DNA of 64,000 nucleotides from Sulfitobacter noctilucae. Lineage in GTDB: Bacteria > Pseudomonadota > Alphaproteobacteria > Rhodobacterales > Rhodobacteraceae. This document shows positions 8,868 to 19,086 of the stretch, one piece after another. The translations under genes and the position numbers were made by a program. Each line of letters starts with the position of its first letter. The first letter of the stretch is position 1. The notes under the pieces were generated by a model. That model worked only from the letters and a program-made list of their open reading frames with translations, had not been told where the DNA came from and searched no databases. The stretch covers positions 1,116,001 to 1,180,000 of the forward strand of contig NZ_JASC01000014.1 in the NCBI RefSeq assembly GCF_000622365.1, read 5' to 3'.

Positions 8868-9746
8868 CTAGCTGACGATTGCCACGTCAACGGCTTGCGT
8901 ATTCTTCTGCCCCCCAGAGGATCGCAAGTGACCGCGCACCGGCGAGACATCAGAATAGTCTCGCCCGTATCCGGCAACAATATGGTCACTCCCCACCAAA
9001 GTTGCATTGGTGGGGTCATACTCGATCCAGCCCTGATCCGGCCCGCACCATGCCCGCACCCAGGCATGCATCGCATCCGCGCCCTCAAGCTTGACACCGC
9101 CCGGCGGAGGCAAGGTGCGCAAATACCCGCTGACATACCCTGCTGGAACGCCGAGCGCCTGCAAGGCAAGGATCATGATGTGGGTAAAATCCTGGCACAC
9201 GCCCCGGCGCAACCGAAAGGCCTCCGCCGCATCGGTATCCACCGTGGTCGCAGCAGCGTCGAAGGTCATGGCATCATGAAGGGCTTTGCCGATCCTGATT
9301 ACATGATCCGCCGTACTAGCATTTGGATCAAAAAGGTCGCGGGCAAACTCCTGGATCGACGTATTGGCTTTCAGGCGCGGGGTTGGCCCGAGAAAATGCA
9401 GCGGCGAGCCGGAGCTGAGGTCGGTCAGTTGGTCATGTATTTTGCGCAAATAGGCCAAATCTGGTGACAGGTCCTGCCATTTCGGCGGGGGCAGCATTTC
9501 TACATGGCACGAAAGCCGGATCGACATCTCTGCGTGTCTGTCGCCATGGCTACATGTCATGACCGCATTGCCAAAAAAGTCGACTGCATCGCGGCGTTCG
9601 TCCGGCTCGGGCGAAACCTCAAGCAGATGGGTTGTCAACTTCTGCCGCCGCGCAAGCGTTCTGGGCAACACCCGCACCAGATGGCGGCTGTTGGCTGCGG
9701 GGTGATGATAGTAATGCGCGATGGTCAGGCGGATGCTGTAGATCAT
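8868..9746 (-). CDS. transglutaminase-family protein, last gene of the amidoligase operon
   Basis: This 292-residue cytoplasmic protein has the bacterial transglutaminase N-terminal beta domain (about 1-155, opening YSIRLTIAHYY) followed by the catalytic core: Cys184 in GVCQDFTH, His227 in DAMHAWV and Asp244 in YDPTNA, with GYVSGYL between them. The SDHIVAGYGRDYSDVSPVRG tail is the typical C-terminal signature of this subgroup. It starts 2 nt after the stop of the ATP-grasp/alpha-E gene and must be translated from the same mRNA. In such operons the enzyme is proposed to process or cross-link peptides made by the ligases; this is prediction from gene neighbourhoods. Confidence 0.88.
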   Translation of the reverse strand: MIYSIRLTIAHYYHHPAANSRHLVRVLPRTLARRQKLTTHLLEVSPEPDERRDAVDFFGNAVMTCSHGDRHAEMSIRLSCHVEMLPPPKWQDLSPDLAYLRKIHDQLTDLSSGSPLHFLGPTPRLKANTSIQEFARDLFDPNASTADHVIRIGKALHDAMTFDAAATTVDTDAAEAFRLRRGVCQDFTHIMILALQALGVPAGYVSGYLRTLPPPGGVKLEGADAMHAWVRAWCGPDQGWIEYDPTNATLVGSDHIVAGYGRDYSDVSPVRGHLRSSGGQKNTQAVDVAIVS

Positions 9747-9748
9747 GG

Positions 9749-12151
9749 TCAGGCCAGATGCGAAGCATTCAGGGCGTCCGAAATGGCCCAGATGTCGTGT
9801 TTGACCTCTTTCAACATATCGGGCGAAATCTCGGAGGCGGTACTGGTCGCCAGATGCGTATCCAGCAACAGAATTTGCCGTGCGACACGGCTCATAACAT
9901 GGCCCTCGACTTGCGCAGGCAGATTAGCAATGTGATCCTTGGTGCGGCTGATGTGATAGCGTACCGCCCTTGGATTCTGCGGATCAAGTGCCAGCAGGTT
10001 TGCAACCGACGCAGGCGATGCGGCGATTTGGAAACGGGTCCGGTGCGATACGATGCTGTCCCCGATCTCCAATGCCAGATCAAGTGCGCCAAGGGTGCGG
10101 TCCGCAGACAGACAGGCCGCCAGTAAATCGCACATATTTGCCGCGCGCTCCAACGAGATGCCGATACTCAGAAACCGCCAGCCGTCAGAACGGTACATAT
10201 TCTCGTGCACAAGCCCGGCAAACCCTGTGATCTGGCGCAGCAGACTGCTGATCTCGACAGGCGTATCGTCCAGCGCGACCGGCCGCGCATCAAGCGCCTT
10301 GGCATGGCTGACAAGGCCGCGTAGGGCCATCATCCCGTCTGGCGAAAACCGGTCACTGATCCTTAAGGCCGATTGCAGCGCCAGCGCCAACGGTTCGCCA
10401 AATTGGGCGGCAATATCAGTCGCATTGGGTGCCACGCCGCCCAGCAGTTGCTTGCGCATAAAGGTCGGGCTGTTCCCGCTATGCTCGATCCCATCCGCGA
10501 TCCGCGCGAAATACGCACGGAAGATGCGCATATTGTGCTCGGCGCGCTCCACATAGCGGCCCGTCCAGAACAAATTGTCGGCCGCACGGCTGGGCAGCAC
10601 GTCATGGGTCAGACTACGGGTCACCGCGTTCTTCGAAACCGACAGTAAGCTCGGCGTCTCAACTTTCTTTGCGCTGGTGACCCAGACATCCGACACCAGA
10701 CCACCACGCTGCATCGCAAGCGCCTTGGCATCACTGCCCGCGCTGATCCGCGCATAGCCGCCGGGCATTACAGCCCATCCGTCTTCTGTGCGTCCGAGGG
10801 AAATGCGGATACACATCGGGCGCGGCACCAAGCGCCCGTCCTCCCAGACTGGCGTCGTCGACAACGTTACGGCCTCTTGCCCGACAAGGTTATGCCCGTT
10901 GTCCTTCATCAAGTCAGCAAGCCGCTGCTTGCCGGGGCCATCGCCGGACTGACCAAAATGCGTCGTATGCGGGTCTGCCATCAAGGGCACGGTAGAGAAT
11001 GCATCCCCCACCATCATCCGGTCGCTGTTGGCGACGACGTGATCGCGTTGGCTGTCCTGCCCGCACCACCATGTCGCGATATTGGGCAGCGCAAGGGCAC
11101 GCCCCAGATGCGCCCGTGCGATGCGGGGAAAGAACGCCATCAAAGCACGGGTTTCCAGCACACCTGCGCCGACCATATTCACAGTCTTCAATGCACCGCT
11201 GCGGATCGCATCAACCAGACCGGCGGTGCCCAACATCGAGGTCGGGTCAAGCTCCAAAGGATCGAACATACTGCTGGGCAGGCGGCTCCAGAGCAGGCTT
11301 ACGGGTTTCGGCCCCGCAACGGTGCGCACCATGGCCTTGCCATCCTTGACGATCAGGTCTTCGCCTTCGACGAGTAACAGGCCCAGATATCGCGCCAGAT
11401 AGGAATGTTCGGCGTAATTCTGGTTCATGGTGCCGGGCGACAGCAGCGCCACCTCGCCATCCGTGCGGCCTTTGATATCCATCAACTGCTGCTGGAAACT
11501 CTGGAAGAACCCGGCAAGGCGCAGGATGTTGGCCCGCGCAAAGAAATTGGGGAAAACGCGACTGGTGGCGATCCGGTTCTCGATGGCAAAGCCCACGGTC
11601 GAGGGGGCCTCGACCAGATCGCTGATTACCCACCATTTACCATCCGGCCCGCGGCCAATCTCGAACGACAGACTGTTCAGCAAATGCTCCGCATTTTTGC
11701 CGGCACCCACCATCGGGCGCAGCCACGCGGGGTTCTGGCTCAGCAGTTTGGCGGGCAATTGACCATTGGCGACCAATTCATTGTCACCATAAAAATCCCG
11801 CAAGACATATTCCAGCAGGTTCGCCCGTTCGATCAGACCTTCCGAGATGACCTTCCATTCGTCTTCGCCCAGGATCACGGGCACATGGCTGAACGGCCAT
11901 TCGCGCTCGGTTGACAGGGAATCGTCGTATTGGCGAAACAGCACACCCGCATCGCGCAGATACTGATCGCCCCGCGAAAACCGCGTTGTCAACGCATCGG
12001 GGGATAGGTTGCTGAGATGATCATAAAACGCCGCCCAGACCGGCTTGACCGTGCCGTCCGGGAACAGCATTTCATCGTTTGGCGCAGCCCCATAAGAGGC
12101 CAATAGCGGCGGCCCGCTTTGGCGGGGTTGTGAAGACATCGACGGGGGCAT
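9749..12151 (-). CDS. circularly permuted ATP-grasp ligase fused to alpha-E domain
   Basis: This 800-residue protein joins two families that are often separate genes. Residues about 20-475 match the circularly permuted type-2 ATP-grasp family (COG2308, DUF404/DUF407), with MLFPDGTVKPVW, LVEAPSTVGFAIENR and LLSPGTMNQNYAEHSYLARYLG; about 510-800 match the alpha-helical alpha-E family (COG2307, DUF403), starting at LPSRAADNLFWTGRYVERAEHN. ATP-grasp enzymes form amide or peptide bonds through acyl-phosphate intermediates; alpha-E has no proven activity. The gene sits 3 nt after the DUF2126 gene and 2 nt before the transglutaminase gene. An alternative start lies at residue 5. Function is inferred from published neighbourhood analyses of amidoligases. 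Confidence 0.88.
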   Translation of the reverse strand: MPPSMSSQPRQSGPPLLASYGAAPNDEMLFPDGTVKPVWAAFYDHLSNLSPDALTTRFSRGDQYLRDAGVLFRQYDDSLSTEREWPFSHVPVILGEDEWKVISEGLIERANLLEYVLRDFYGDNELVANGQLPAKLLSQNPAWLRPMVGAGKNAEHLLNSLSFEIGRGPDGKWWVISDLVEAPSTVGFAIENRIATSRVFPNFFARANILRLAGFFQSFQQQLMDIKGRTDGEVALLSPGTMNQNYAEHSYLARYLGLLLVEGEDLIVKDGKAMVRTVAGPKPVSLLWSRLPSSMFDPLELDPTSMLGTAGLVDAIRSGALKTVNMVGAGVLETRALMAFFPRIARAHLGRALALPNIATWWCGQDSQRDHVVANSDRMMVGDAFSTVPLMADPHTTHFGQSGDGPGKQRLADLMKDNGHNLVGQEAVTLSTTPVWEDGRLVPRPMCIRISLGRTEDGWAVMPGGYARISAGSDAKALAMQRGGLVSDVWVTSAKKVETPSLLSVSKNAVTRSLTHDVLPSRAADNLFWTGRYVERAEHNMRIFRAYFARIADGIEHSGNSPTFMRKQLLGGVAPNATDIAAQFGEPLALALQSALRISDRFSPDGMMALRGLVSHAKALDARPVALDDTPVEISSLLRQITGFAGLVHENMYRSDGWRFLSIGISLERAANMCDLLAACLSADRTLGALDLALEIGDSIVSHRTRFQIAASPASVANLLALDPQNPRAVRYHISRTKDHIANLPAQVEGHVMSRVARQILLLDTHLATSTASEISPDMLKEVKHDIWAISDALNASHLA

Positions 12152-12154
12152 CGC

Positions 12155-15100
12155 CTAAAGGCCCGCCCTGCGGCGCAGATCCAAAGTCATCGGGAATTCC
12201 GGATGGGGCCGCTCGGGGACGGGCGGCGTTGTGCCGGGGGTGTGTCCCATTTTCTCAAACCTGCTCAAGCGTCGCGCCTCTGCTTCATTGCCATTGACGG
12301 GGAAGGTATCGAAATTGCGTCCGCCGGGATGCGCGACATGATAGCGGCATCCGCCTAAAGACGCACCCGTCCATGCGTCAAAGATATCAAAGGTCAGCGG
12401 CGCATCCACTTCAAGCACCGGATGCAGCGACATCGCAGGCTTCCAAGCCTTATAGCGCACACCGCCCACCTGCGTGCCATTGGCCGCGGTGGTCGTCATC
12501 GGCACGCAGCGTTGGTTGGCCGTCACGCGGTAGCGGTCGGGGTTGGCCCCTCGCAGCGTGACCTGCAACCGCTCGGTCGAACTGTCGGTATAGCGCACCG
12601 TGCCACCGATCGCACCGGTTTCCCCCATGACATGCCAAGGCTCCAGCGCCTGACGCAGCTCAAGGGTGATGCCCTCATAGGTGACCTCGCCGCAGAAGGG
12701 GAAGCGGAACTCGGCCTGTGCCTTGAACCAATCAGGGTCAAACGTCATGCCGTGACCCCGCAGATCGCCCAGCACCTCAAGGAAATCTTCCCAGATGAAC
12801 GCAGGCAGCATGAAGCGGTCGTGCAGCGTGGTGCCCCAGCGGGTCAGATTGCCGCTGATCGGGTTTTCCCAGCACCTCGCGATGATGGCACGCAGCAGCA
12901 ACTGCTGCGCAAGGCTCATGCGCGGGTTGGGCGGCATCTCGAAGCCCCGGAATTCGACCAGACCCAGACGCCCCGTCGGCCCATCGGGCGAAAACAGCTT
13001 GTCGATGCAAATCTCTGTCCGGTGGGTGTTGCCGGTCACGTCAATCAGCGCGTTGCGCAGCAGCCGGTCGGTCAGCCAGGGCGGCGGAGGTGTGCCATCA
13101 GCCGGAGGCCAGATCTGGTCCAGCGCAATTTCCAGCTCGTACAGCCCGTCATGCCGCGCCTCGTCGATGCGCGGCGCCTGCGATGTGGGGCCCACGAAAG
13201 TGCCGGCAAAGAGATAGGACAGGCTGGGATGGCGCTGCCAGAACAGGATCAGGCTTTTCAGCAGATCAGGACGGCGCAGAAACGGGCTGTCGCCGGGGGT
13301 GGCCCCGCCCACCACCACATGATTGCCACCGCCCGTACCGGTATGGCGGCCATCGGTCATGAATTTATCGGTGCCCAAACGGCATTGCCGCGCCTCGTCA
13401 TAGACGGTTTGGGTCGTGTTTACACATTCGTCCCAGCTGGCAGCGGGGTGGATGTTCACCTCGATCACGCCGGGATCAGGCGCGATGCGCATCACCTCGA
13501 CACGGGGGTCATGAGGTGGCGCGTATCCTTCGATCAGCACCTTGTGACCGATGGTTTTGGCCGCGCCTTCAACGGCTGCAATCAGCTCCAGATAATCTTC
13601 AAGCGTCTCGACCGGCGGCATGAAGACACACAGACGCCCGTCGCGAGGCTCTACCGATATGGCGGTGCGTACCCGTCCATTCAGGTCACCAAGCGTTTGC
13701 TCCACCCGTTCTTGGCCTGCCGTGGATTCAGTCCGCTGGGCCACGGGCTGAGCAGGCGTTTCAACAGCTGGTGCTTCGGGAGGGGCTGCGGGCAGGGGCG
13801 CACGCGGCTCCGTGGGGTCTTGCGGCACGATGAAGGGATAGTCGGTTTCCGGCACATGGGGCAGGGTGCCCAGCGGCAAGCGGTAGCCCACCGGACTGTC
13901 CCCCGCGACCAAGTAGACTTTGCCTCGACGCAATTCCCAAACTTCGGACAGCCAGCGGCTGGCGGCCCGGGCCTGCCAGCGCTGCACCGGCAGCACATAG
14001 CCCGCAGGCGTGGTCAGCCCGTGCTCGAACACCCGGGCGATACGCGCGCGTTCTTCAGGATCAGCGAGTTTGGAGTTTTCGGGCGTCACATTGGCGGGCA
14101 AGTTACCTTCCTTGATGATCCACTCGGCGGGGTCTTCATAGGCGGGCAGCACGTTTTGCGCAGGCACCTCAAGTCGCTCGGCAATGGCGCTGAGCAGGGC
14201 TTGGGCGTCCTCTGGACCCACATCTTCGCGGGTGTCTTCCTGTGCCAGCAGATCGGGATCGCGCCAAATGGGCTGTCCATCCTTGCGCCAGTAGAGCGAG
14301 AAGGTCCAGCGCGGCAAAGTCTCGCCCGGATACCACTTGCCCTGCCCGTAGTGCAGCAGCCCGCCGGTAGAGAACTTGCCCTGCAGGCGACGCATCAGCT
14401 TGTCGGCCAGACCGCGTTTGGCTGGGCCAACCGCGTCGGAATTCCACTCCGCACTCTCGAAATCGTCAATCGACACAAAGGTCGGCTCGCCACCCATGGT
14501 CAGGCGCACATCGCCAGCCTCGAGCCGCTTGTCGACATCCTTGCCAAGCGTGTTCAGCGCCTCCCATGCGTCGTCAGAAAACGGCCTGGTGATGCGCGGA
14601 TGCTCGGCGGTGCGGGTCACCTGCATGTCGAAGGAAAAGTCCACATCCGCCGCACTCGCCACGCCAGAGATCGGCGCGGCATGTCGGTAGTGCGGCGTGG
14701 CCGCCAGCGGGATATGGCTTTCACCTGCCAAAAGGCCCGAAGTCGGGTCAAGCCCGACCCAGCCCGCGCCTGGCAGATAGGCCTCGACCCAGGCGTGCAG
14801 ATCGGTGAAATCCTTGTCTGTGCCCGCAGGACCATCGAGCGCGACCAGATCAGGTTTCAGCTGGATCAAGTAGCCCGAGACAAAACGCGCCGCGATCCCG
14901 AGGTTGCGCAGCACCTGCACCAGCAGCCAGCTGGTGTCGCGGCACGACCCCGCCGCGCGGCCCAGCGTTGTCTCGGCGGTTTGCACCCCGGGTTCCATGC
15001 GTATCTCGTAATTTATTTCCTGGGACAAGCGCATGTTCAGCCCGACCAGAAAATCAATTGTGACCATCGGCTCACGCGGGACGGTTTGCAGAAAGCTCTC

Positions 15101-15481
15101 AAGCAGGGGGCCGACAGGATCACGGGCCAGATAGATGCTCAGGTCCGGCGCAATGTCATCGTCATAGGAGAAGGGAAATTCCTTGGCGCTGTCCTCAACA
15201 AAGAAATCGAACGGATTATAGACGGACATATCCGCCACCAGATCGACCTCGATCTTGAACTCACGCACCGGTTCGGGAAAGACAAAACGCGCCAGCCAGT
15301 TGCCATAGGGGTCTTGCTGGTGGTTTACAAAATGCGCCGAGGGCGAGACCGTCAGGCTGTGCGAGATCACCCGCGTGCGCGAATGCGGCGCAGGCCGCAA
15401 GCGAATGGACTGCGGGCCAAGCGTGACGGGCCGGTCGTATTTGTAGTGGGTCAGATGGTAGATGCTGGCGGTGATGGACAT
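12155..15481 (-). CDS. transglutaminase-DUF2126 putative amidoligase
   Basis: The start at 15481 is fixed by AAGGAGGA 5-6 nt upstream; the product has 1108 residues. Residues about 1-280 are a transglutaminase-like module with triad Cys180 (GSCRDTSW), His229 (DLHAWVE) and Asp245 (LDPTSG). From about residue 320 follows the large DUF2126 region, predicted to be a COOH-NH2 amidoligase of the glutamine-synthetase/GCS superfamily, with [33 protein letters not shown], a [10 protein letters not shown] segment and [11 protein letters not shown] proline/alanine linker lies near residues 595-625. It is the first gene of a three-gene operon with ATP-grasp/alpha-E and transglutaminase genes, a combination proposed to make and attach small peptides. 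The product is unknown. Confidence 0.88.
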   Translation of the reverse strand: MSITASIYHLTHYKYDRPVTLGPQSIRLRPAPHSRTRVISHSLTVSPSAHFVNHQQDPYGNWLARFVFPEPVREFKIEVDLVADMSVYNPFDFFVEDSAKEFPFSYDDDIAPDLSIYLARDPVGPLLESFLQTVPREPMVTIDFLVGLNMRLSQEINYEIRMEPGVQTAETTLGRAAGSCRDTSWLLVQVLRNLGIAARFVSGYLIQLKPDLVALDGPAGTDKDFTDLHAWVEAYLPGAGWVGLDPTSGLLAGESHIPLAATPHYRHAAPISGVASAADVDFSFDMQVTRTAEHPRITRPFSDDAWEALNTLGKDVDKRLEAGDVRLTMGGEPTFVSIDDFESAEWNSDAVGPAKRGLADKLMRRLQGKFSTGGLLHYGQGKWYPGETLPRWTFSLYWRKDGQPIWRDPDLLAQEDTREDVGPEDAQALLSAIAERLEVPAQNVLPAYEDPAEWIIKEGNLPANVTPENSKLADPEERARIARVFEHGLTTPAGYVLPVQRWQARAASRWLSEVWELRRGKVYLVAGDSPVGYRLPLGTLPHVPETDYPFIVPQDPTEPRAPLPAAPPEAPAVETPAQPVAQRTESTAGQERVEQTLGDLNGRVRTAISVEPRDGRLCVFMPPVETLEDYLELIAAVEGAAKTIGHKVLIEGYAPPHDPRVEVMRIAPDPGVIEVNIHPAASWDECVNTTQTVYDEARQCRLGTDKFMTDGRHTGTGGGNHVVVGGATPGDSPFLRRPDLLKSLILFWQRHPSLSYLFAGTFVGPTSQAPRIDEARHDGLYELEIALDQIWPPADGTPPPPWLTDRLLRNALIDVTGNTHRTEICIDKLFSPDGPTGRLGLVEFRGFEMPPNPRMSLAQQLLLRAIIARCWENPISGNLTRWGTTLHDRFMLPAFIWEDFLEVLGDLRGHGMTFDPDWFKAQAEFRFPFCGEVTYEGITLELRQALEPWHVMGETGAIGGTVRYTDSSTERLQVTLRGANPDRYRVTANQRCVPMTTTAANGTQVGGVRYKAWKPAMSLHPVLEVDAPLTFDIFDAWTGASLGGCRYHVAHPGGRNFDTFPVNGNEAEARRLSRFEKMGHTPGTTPPVPERPHPEFPMTLDLRRRAGL

Positions 15482-15667
15482 AAGGGTCCTCCTTGCCTTC
15501 ACTATGAAGAGCGTGCCGCATTGCAGCAACCGTCAATTCGGTCGCAGCGCCGCGCGCAGACCAAACCGCCTGCTTTTGCGGCAGCACCCATTCAGATCAG
15601 GTATCAGCGGCGCGCAGACAGGGGCAGGGCGCATCGCGATAGATCTGACGCCCTGCCACTCGCGGGC

Positions 15668-17270
15668 CTACTGAAGTGTCAGAGGCCGTTCCGCGATGAT
15701 CACCCGGTCCTTCCCGGCGAAGTACTTGATCGCGTAGTCTCCGGGCTCATCCGGTAAGGTGATCGTCAGGACCGCGCCATCTGCCGTGGCACCGTTGGCC
15801 TTCCACTGTCCCGAACCGCCCGCTCCGGCCTTGCCGATCCCGATATAGTCGCTGGCGTAGTTGGGGCCGGTCCATGCCACTTCGATGGTCGATCCTGCCG
15901 CTGCTGTGGCTGGCGCATTCAGCGTGGCTGCGGGTGTCGTGACCGAGACAGGCACGCTCATCACCGGCGTATTGCGTTGGTCGAGGAAGTATTTCACCAC
16001 ATAATCACCGCCCGCCGTGGGCACCGTCAGACGGGCCGGTGAGCCATCAGCCGTGGGGACATAGGACTTCCACTGTGCAGACCCGCTTTTGCCTTTCAGA
16101 CCGATGCCGATGAAATCACCAGGGTGATCAGGTCCGGTCCACGGAATATCGACCGTGGTGCCGCCCAGCATCACCGAAGGAACCTCCATCGTGACTTCAG
16201 CGGGCGTCAAGGTGATCGGCACCTCAAAGAGCGGTGTGTTCCTTTGATCAAGGAAGTACTTGATTACATAGTCACCGGGGGCCGCCGGTGTCAGCAGTTG
16301 CAGGGGCGATCCTTCGGACGTGGGGGTGTAGTTACGCCATTGACCCGACCCGCTTTGGCCGACGCGGCCGATGCCGATGAAATCGCCGGGCGTATCGGGT
16401 CCGGACCAAGAGACTTCGATCATGCGGCTCACTTCGGCGCTTGCCGGGGCGGTGACGTTGACGACCGGTTCCCGCAGGGTGATGGGCACCTCGAACAGCG
16501 GCGTGTTGCCCTGATCAAGGAAATACTTGATCATATAGTCGCCCGGCTTTGATGGTGTCATAAGCTGCAAAGGGTTGCCGTTCGCCGTGGGCGTATAGTT
16601 CAGCCACTGCGCCGACCCGCTTTTGCCCACCAATCCGATACCGATGAAATCGCCCGGCGTGTCCGGCCCAGTCCAGGCCACTTCGATCATCTGGCTCACA
16701 TCTGCTTCTGCAGGCGCAGTGACGCTGACCTGTGGCTCGGTCACGGTGATCGCGACCTCCATTGCGGGCCAGTTTTCCTGATCAAGGAAATATTTGATCA
16801 GGTAGTCACCCGGCTGCGATGGCGCGCGCAGTTGCAACGGATTGCCTTCAGCCGTTGGCGTGAAGTTCTTCCACTGCGCCGATCCACTGCTGCCGACAGG
16901 GCCGATACCAAGGAAATCACCGGCGTAATCGGGGCCGGTCCAGGAAACCTCGAACATCTCGCTGACGCTGACCTCGGAGGGTGCGTTCAGGGTGATCTGA
17001 GCCGGGGTCACCTCGATGGGCACAAAGCCCAGAACACTGCGGGTCGCCGCATCGAAATAGCTGATGTGATACTGGCCCGGTTCCGGCGGCACCAGCAGGC
17101 TGAGGGGCGACCCTTCGGCCACAGGAGCGAAGTTGCGCCACTGGGCCGATCCGCCCGCACCCGCCTTGCCGATGCCAATGTAATCATCCGCACTTGCAGG
17201 GCCGTTCCAGACAACCTCAATCGTTGACCCCACCACGGCAGAGGCCGGTGCCCCGATCGACGCCGTTATC
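15668..17270 (-). repeat. six in-frame Ig-like coding repeats of about 260 bp
   Basis: The 3' half of the vWA gene consists of six tandem units. Each encodes a 'P-x-x-x-x-V-S-x-x-I-E-V-x-W-x-G-P' strand, a GDFIGIG-like turn, G-S-x-Q-W, then P-G-D-Y-x-I-K-Y-F. The three middle units are the most alike, suggesting recent duplication or gene conversion; the outer two share DDYIGIGKAGAGGS or SDYIGIGKAGAGGS, unlike the middle ones. These are protein repeats, not CRISPR or mobile DNA. Confidence 0.85.
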
Positions 17271-18427
17271 GCGGGTGGCTCGAACACCACGGTGATCTCG
17301 CGGGGGTCGGCCGTAACGATAAATTGGCGCGGTTCGGAGGCTTTTTCCTGTTCGGCCCAATAGGCAGTGACGGTATGAGAGCCCTGTGCCAACAATGTGG
17401 CCAGCGGGTTGACCATTTCTTCGTCGATGATGGTACCTTCCGTTTCGGAGGTGATGGTCCAGAAGACAGGGGTTTCGATCAATGCGCCATTTTCGGTGCC
17501 GATGACAGCGCGAAAGCTCACTTCGGCGGGGTCGGGGGCTGGTTCGGGAAAGACCACCTCAATCCGCTGTCCCTGATCCGCTTCAAGAGCGGCGACATCA
17601 AAGGTCGCCTGCGCCTGCGCGCCGTCGCTTTCACGGATGCCGGTCACATCATAGCCGCCAGCGACCAGATCCATAGCAAAGCCCGGACCGGCACCATCGT
17701 AATTTGCGCCCGTCTGAGGCTGGATGTTCCAGCGCACAGGCTCCGTGATCTCGGCACCACCGGGGGCCAGCACGCCGACAAGCTGTACGGTTTGCGGCGC
17801 ATAGACAGGCTCGGCCACCATAGTCGTCAGCGCGGTCGCCAATTCAGACGCATTGGCGGCGGTAAAGAACTGCCCGCCGGTTTCGCCTGCAAGGCATTGC
17901 ATCTGCGCGAGTGCTGCGGGGTCAGTCACATCAAAGCCCACCACATGGGCGGTAAAATCAATTCCTGCTTCTTCCAGGGCGCGTGCCGCCGCGCATGGAT
18001 CGGGGTTGCAGGTCTCGATCCCGTCCGAGACAAGGATCACGGTTGCGGCTTCTTCGGTATACCGCAACGCCTTTGCAGCCGCGATGATCGCATCGGTCAT
18101 GGGAGTCTTGCCGCGCGGATTGATGTCCTCCACAGCCGTGCGGATCTGGTTCATCGTGCCGGGTCCGGGGGCAACGACGATTTCAATATCCGCACAATTG
18201 CCGCGCTCGCGGTGACCATAGACTGTCAGCCCCAGATTCTGGTCGCTTGGAAAGGTGTCCAGCAGATCGCCCACCACGTCACGGGCGATGACGATCTTGT
18301 TGACGCCATCAATCTGACCCCACATTGATCCGGATCCATCCATCACAAGGATCGTATTTGCGGTGTTCTGCGCCGGCGCAGCAGAGGCCAGCGCGATGAA
18401 AAGGGCTGAAGCAAGCAGGCGAAGCAT
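15668..18427 (-). CDS. secreted von Willebrand A protein with six Ig-like repeats
   Basis: CGGAGG 6 nt upstream fixes the start at 18427, giving 919 residues with a signal peptide of about 20 residues. A vWA domain follows (about 24-215) with a complete MIDAS: DGSGS at 30-34 and later threonine and aspartate in KTPMTDAI, so metal-dependent ligand binding is expected. Residues about 220-385 are beta-rich. Six repeats of about 85 residues, each with a GDFIGIG-type turn, then GSGQW and GDYVIKYF, fill the C-terminal half. There is no membrane anchor or sorting signal, so it is probably periplasmic or secreted. It is on the same strand as the downstream amidoligase operon but 186 nt away, so linkage is only suggestive. 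Confidence 0.85.
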   Translation of the reverse strand: MLRLLASALFIALASAAPAQNTANTILVMDGSGSMWGQIDGVNKIVIARDVVGDLLDTFPSDQNLGLTVYGHRERGNCADIEIVVAPGPGTMNQIRTAVEDINPRGKTPMTDAIIAAAKALRYTEEAATVILVSDGIETCNPDPCAAARALEEAGIDFTAHVVGFDVTDPAALAQMQCLAGETGGQFFTAANASELATALTTMVAEPVYAPQTVQLVGVLAPGGAEITEPVRWNIQPQTGANYDGAGPGFAMDLVAGGYDVTGIRESDGAQAQATFDVAALEADQGQRIEVVFPEPAPDPAEVSFRAVIGTENGALIETPVFWTITSETEGTIIDEEMVNPLATLLAQGSHTVTAYWAEQEKASEPRQFIVTADPREITVVFEPPAITASIGAPASAVVGSTIEVVWNGPASADDYIGIGKAGAGGSAQWRNFAPVAEGSPLSLLVPPEPGQYHISYFDAATRSVLGFVPIEVTPAQITLNAPSEVSVSEMFEVSWTGPDYAGDFLGIGPVGSSGSAQWKNFTPTAEGNPLQLRAPSQPGDYLIKYFLDQENWPAMEVAITVTEPQVSVTAPAEADVSQMIEVAWTGPDTPGDFIGIGLVGKSGSAQWLNYTPTANGNPLQLMTPSKPGDYMIKYFLDQGNTPLFEVPITLREPVVNVTAPASAEVSRMIEVSWSGPDTPGDFIGIGRVGQSGSGQWRNYTPTSEGSPLQLLTPAAPGDYVIKYFLDQRNTPLFEVPITLTPAEVTMEVPSVMLGGTTVDIPWTGPDHPGDFIGIGLKGKSGSAQWKSYVPTADGSPARLTVPTAGGDYVVKYFLDQRNTPVMSVPVSVTTPAATLNAPATAAAGSTIEVAWTGPNYASDYIGIGKAGAGGSGQWKANGATADGAVLTITLPDEPGDYAIKYFAGKDRVIIAERPLTLQ

Positions 18428-19086
18428 AGAGCCTCCGATATGGGAAATGAAAAAATTAATAGTGAAAAGATAAACCGAACGCGCCGCAGGTGACCAGAGC
18501 CGTTTTGGGGTTTGTCCGGCAATCACTGGTAAGGACGGGCACAGCCGCTCGAGGATGCACGGCTTTGCGCAATCAACGGGACCGAACCCTGCGCGTTGCT
18601 TTTGGGCCACCGGGCCGCGTGCAAAAGCGTTCTAAACGGATACCGGCAGGCCCGCAGTGCTCTCGGCATGCTAGTTATTTCTGGCTTAGCGGCGTCACCG
18701 CAAAGGCCCCGCTAAAGGCTCTACTTTCATACGACAGGCCCAGCGCGAGACGCTCAGGAACAGCAGAGAAACAGATAAGGATCTATTGCTATCCGCTGTT
18801 CAGATAAGGGCGATTGGAGTGCAAAGCACTGAAACCCGTCTGCTATCCTTTCTTCGCTGCAGACCCGCCGGACCATTATCGTTGGCGCGCCCACAGGCCA
18901 TTGTTTCCCAAAGGTCAGCTAGTCACAGAGCAGAACTTTGTCTAATTTCAAACGAAATCGCGACAATATTGCGTCATGATTGCCAAAGTCACTTAGCAAG
19001 ATCAGATGGCTTTCGATTTCAAAGAAGAGAAGTGCGCCTTTCAGATCGGCGATTGAATGTATCTGCCTATGCCGCCGTGTTAGAAA
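18428..19086. other. 660-bp intergenic stretch, no convincing gene
   Basis: Short frames of 100-120 codons exist on both strands, but they have arginine-rich, low-complexity products and no ribosome sites. The left end must hold the promoter of the vWA gene. From about 18720 the DNA becomes more AT-rich and loses the codon pattern of the flanks. It leads into the decayed repeat-protein locus, so it may be remnant DNA. Confidence 0.6.

Noticed and set aside
12422-15757. Plus-strand open frame of 1111 codons opposite the DUF2126 gene
   Set aside because: Product is rich in Arg, His, Gln and Gly with no domain; it is an antisense frame caused by GC-rich third positions of the real gene, which has clear motifs and a strong ribosome site.
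15668-17270. Regularly spaced repeats that might be a CRISPR array
   Set aside because: The period is about 260 bp and in frame, encoding Ig-like protein domains; no short repeat-spacer pattern is present.
18490-18807. A 105-codon plus-strand frame upstream of the repeat protein
   Set aside because: Basic, low-complexity product, no ribosome site, overlaps the vWA promoter region.
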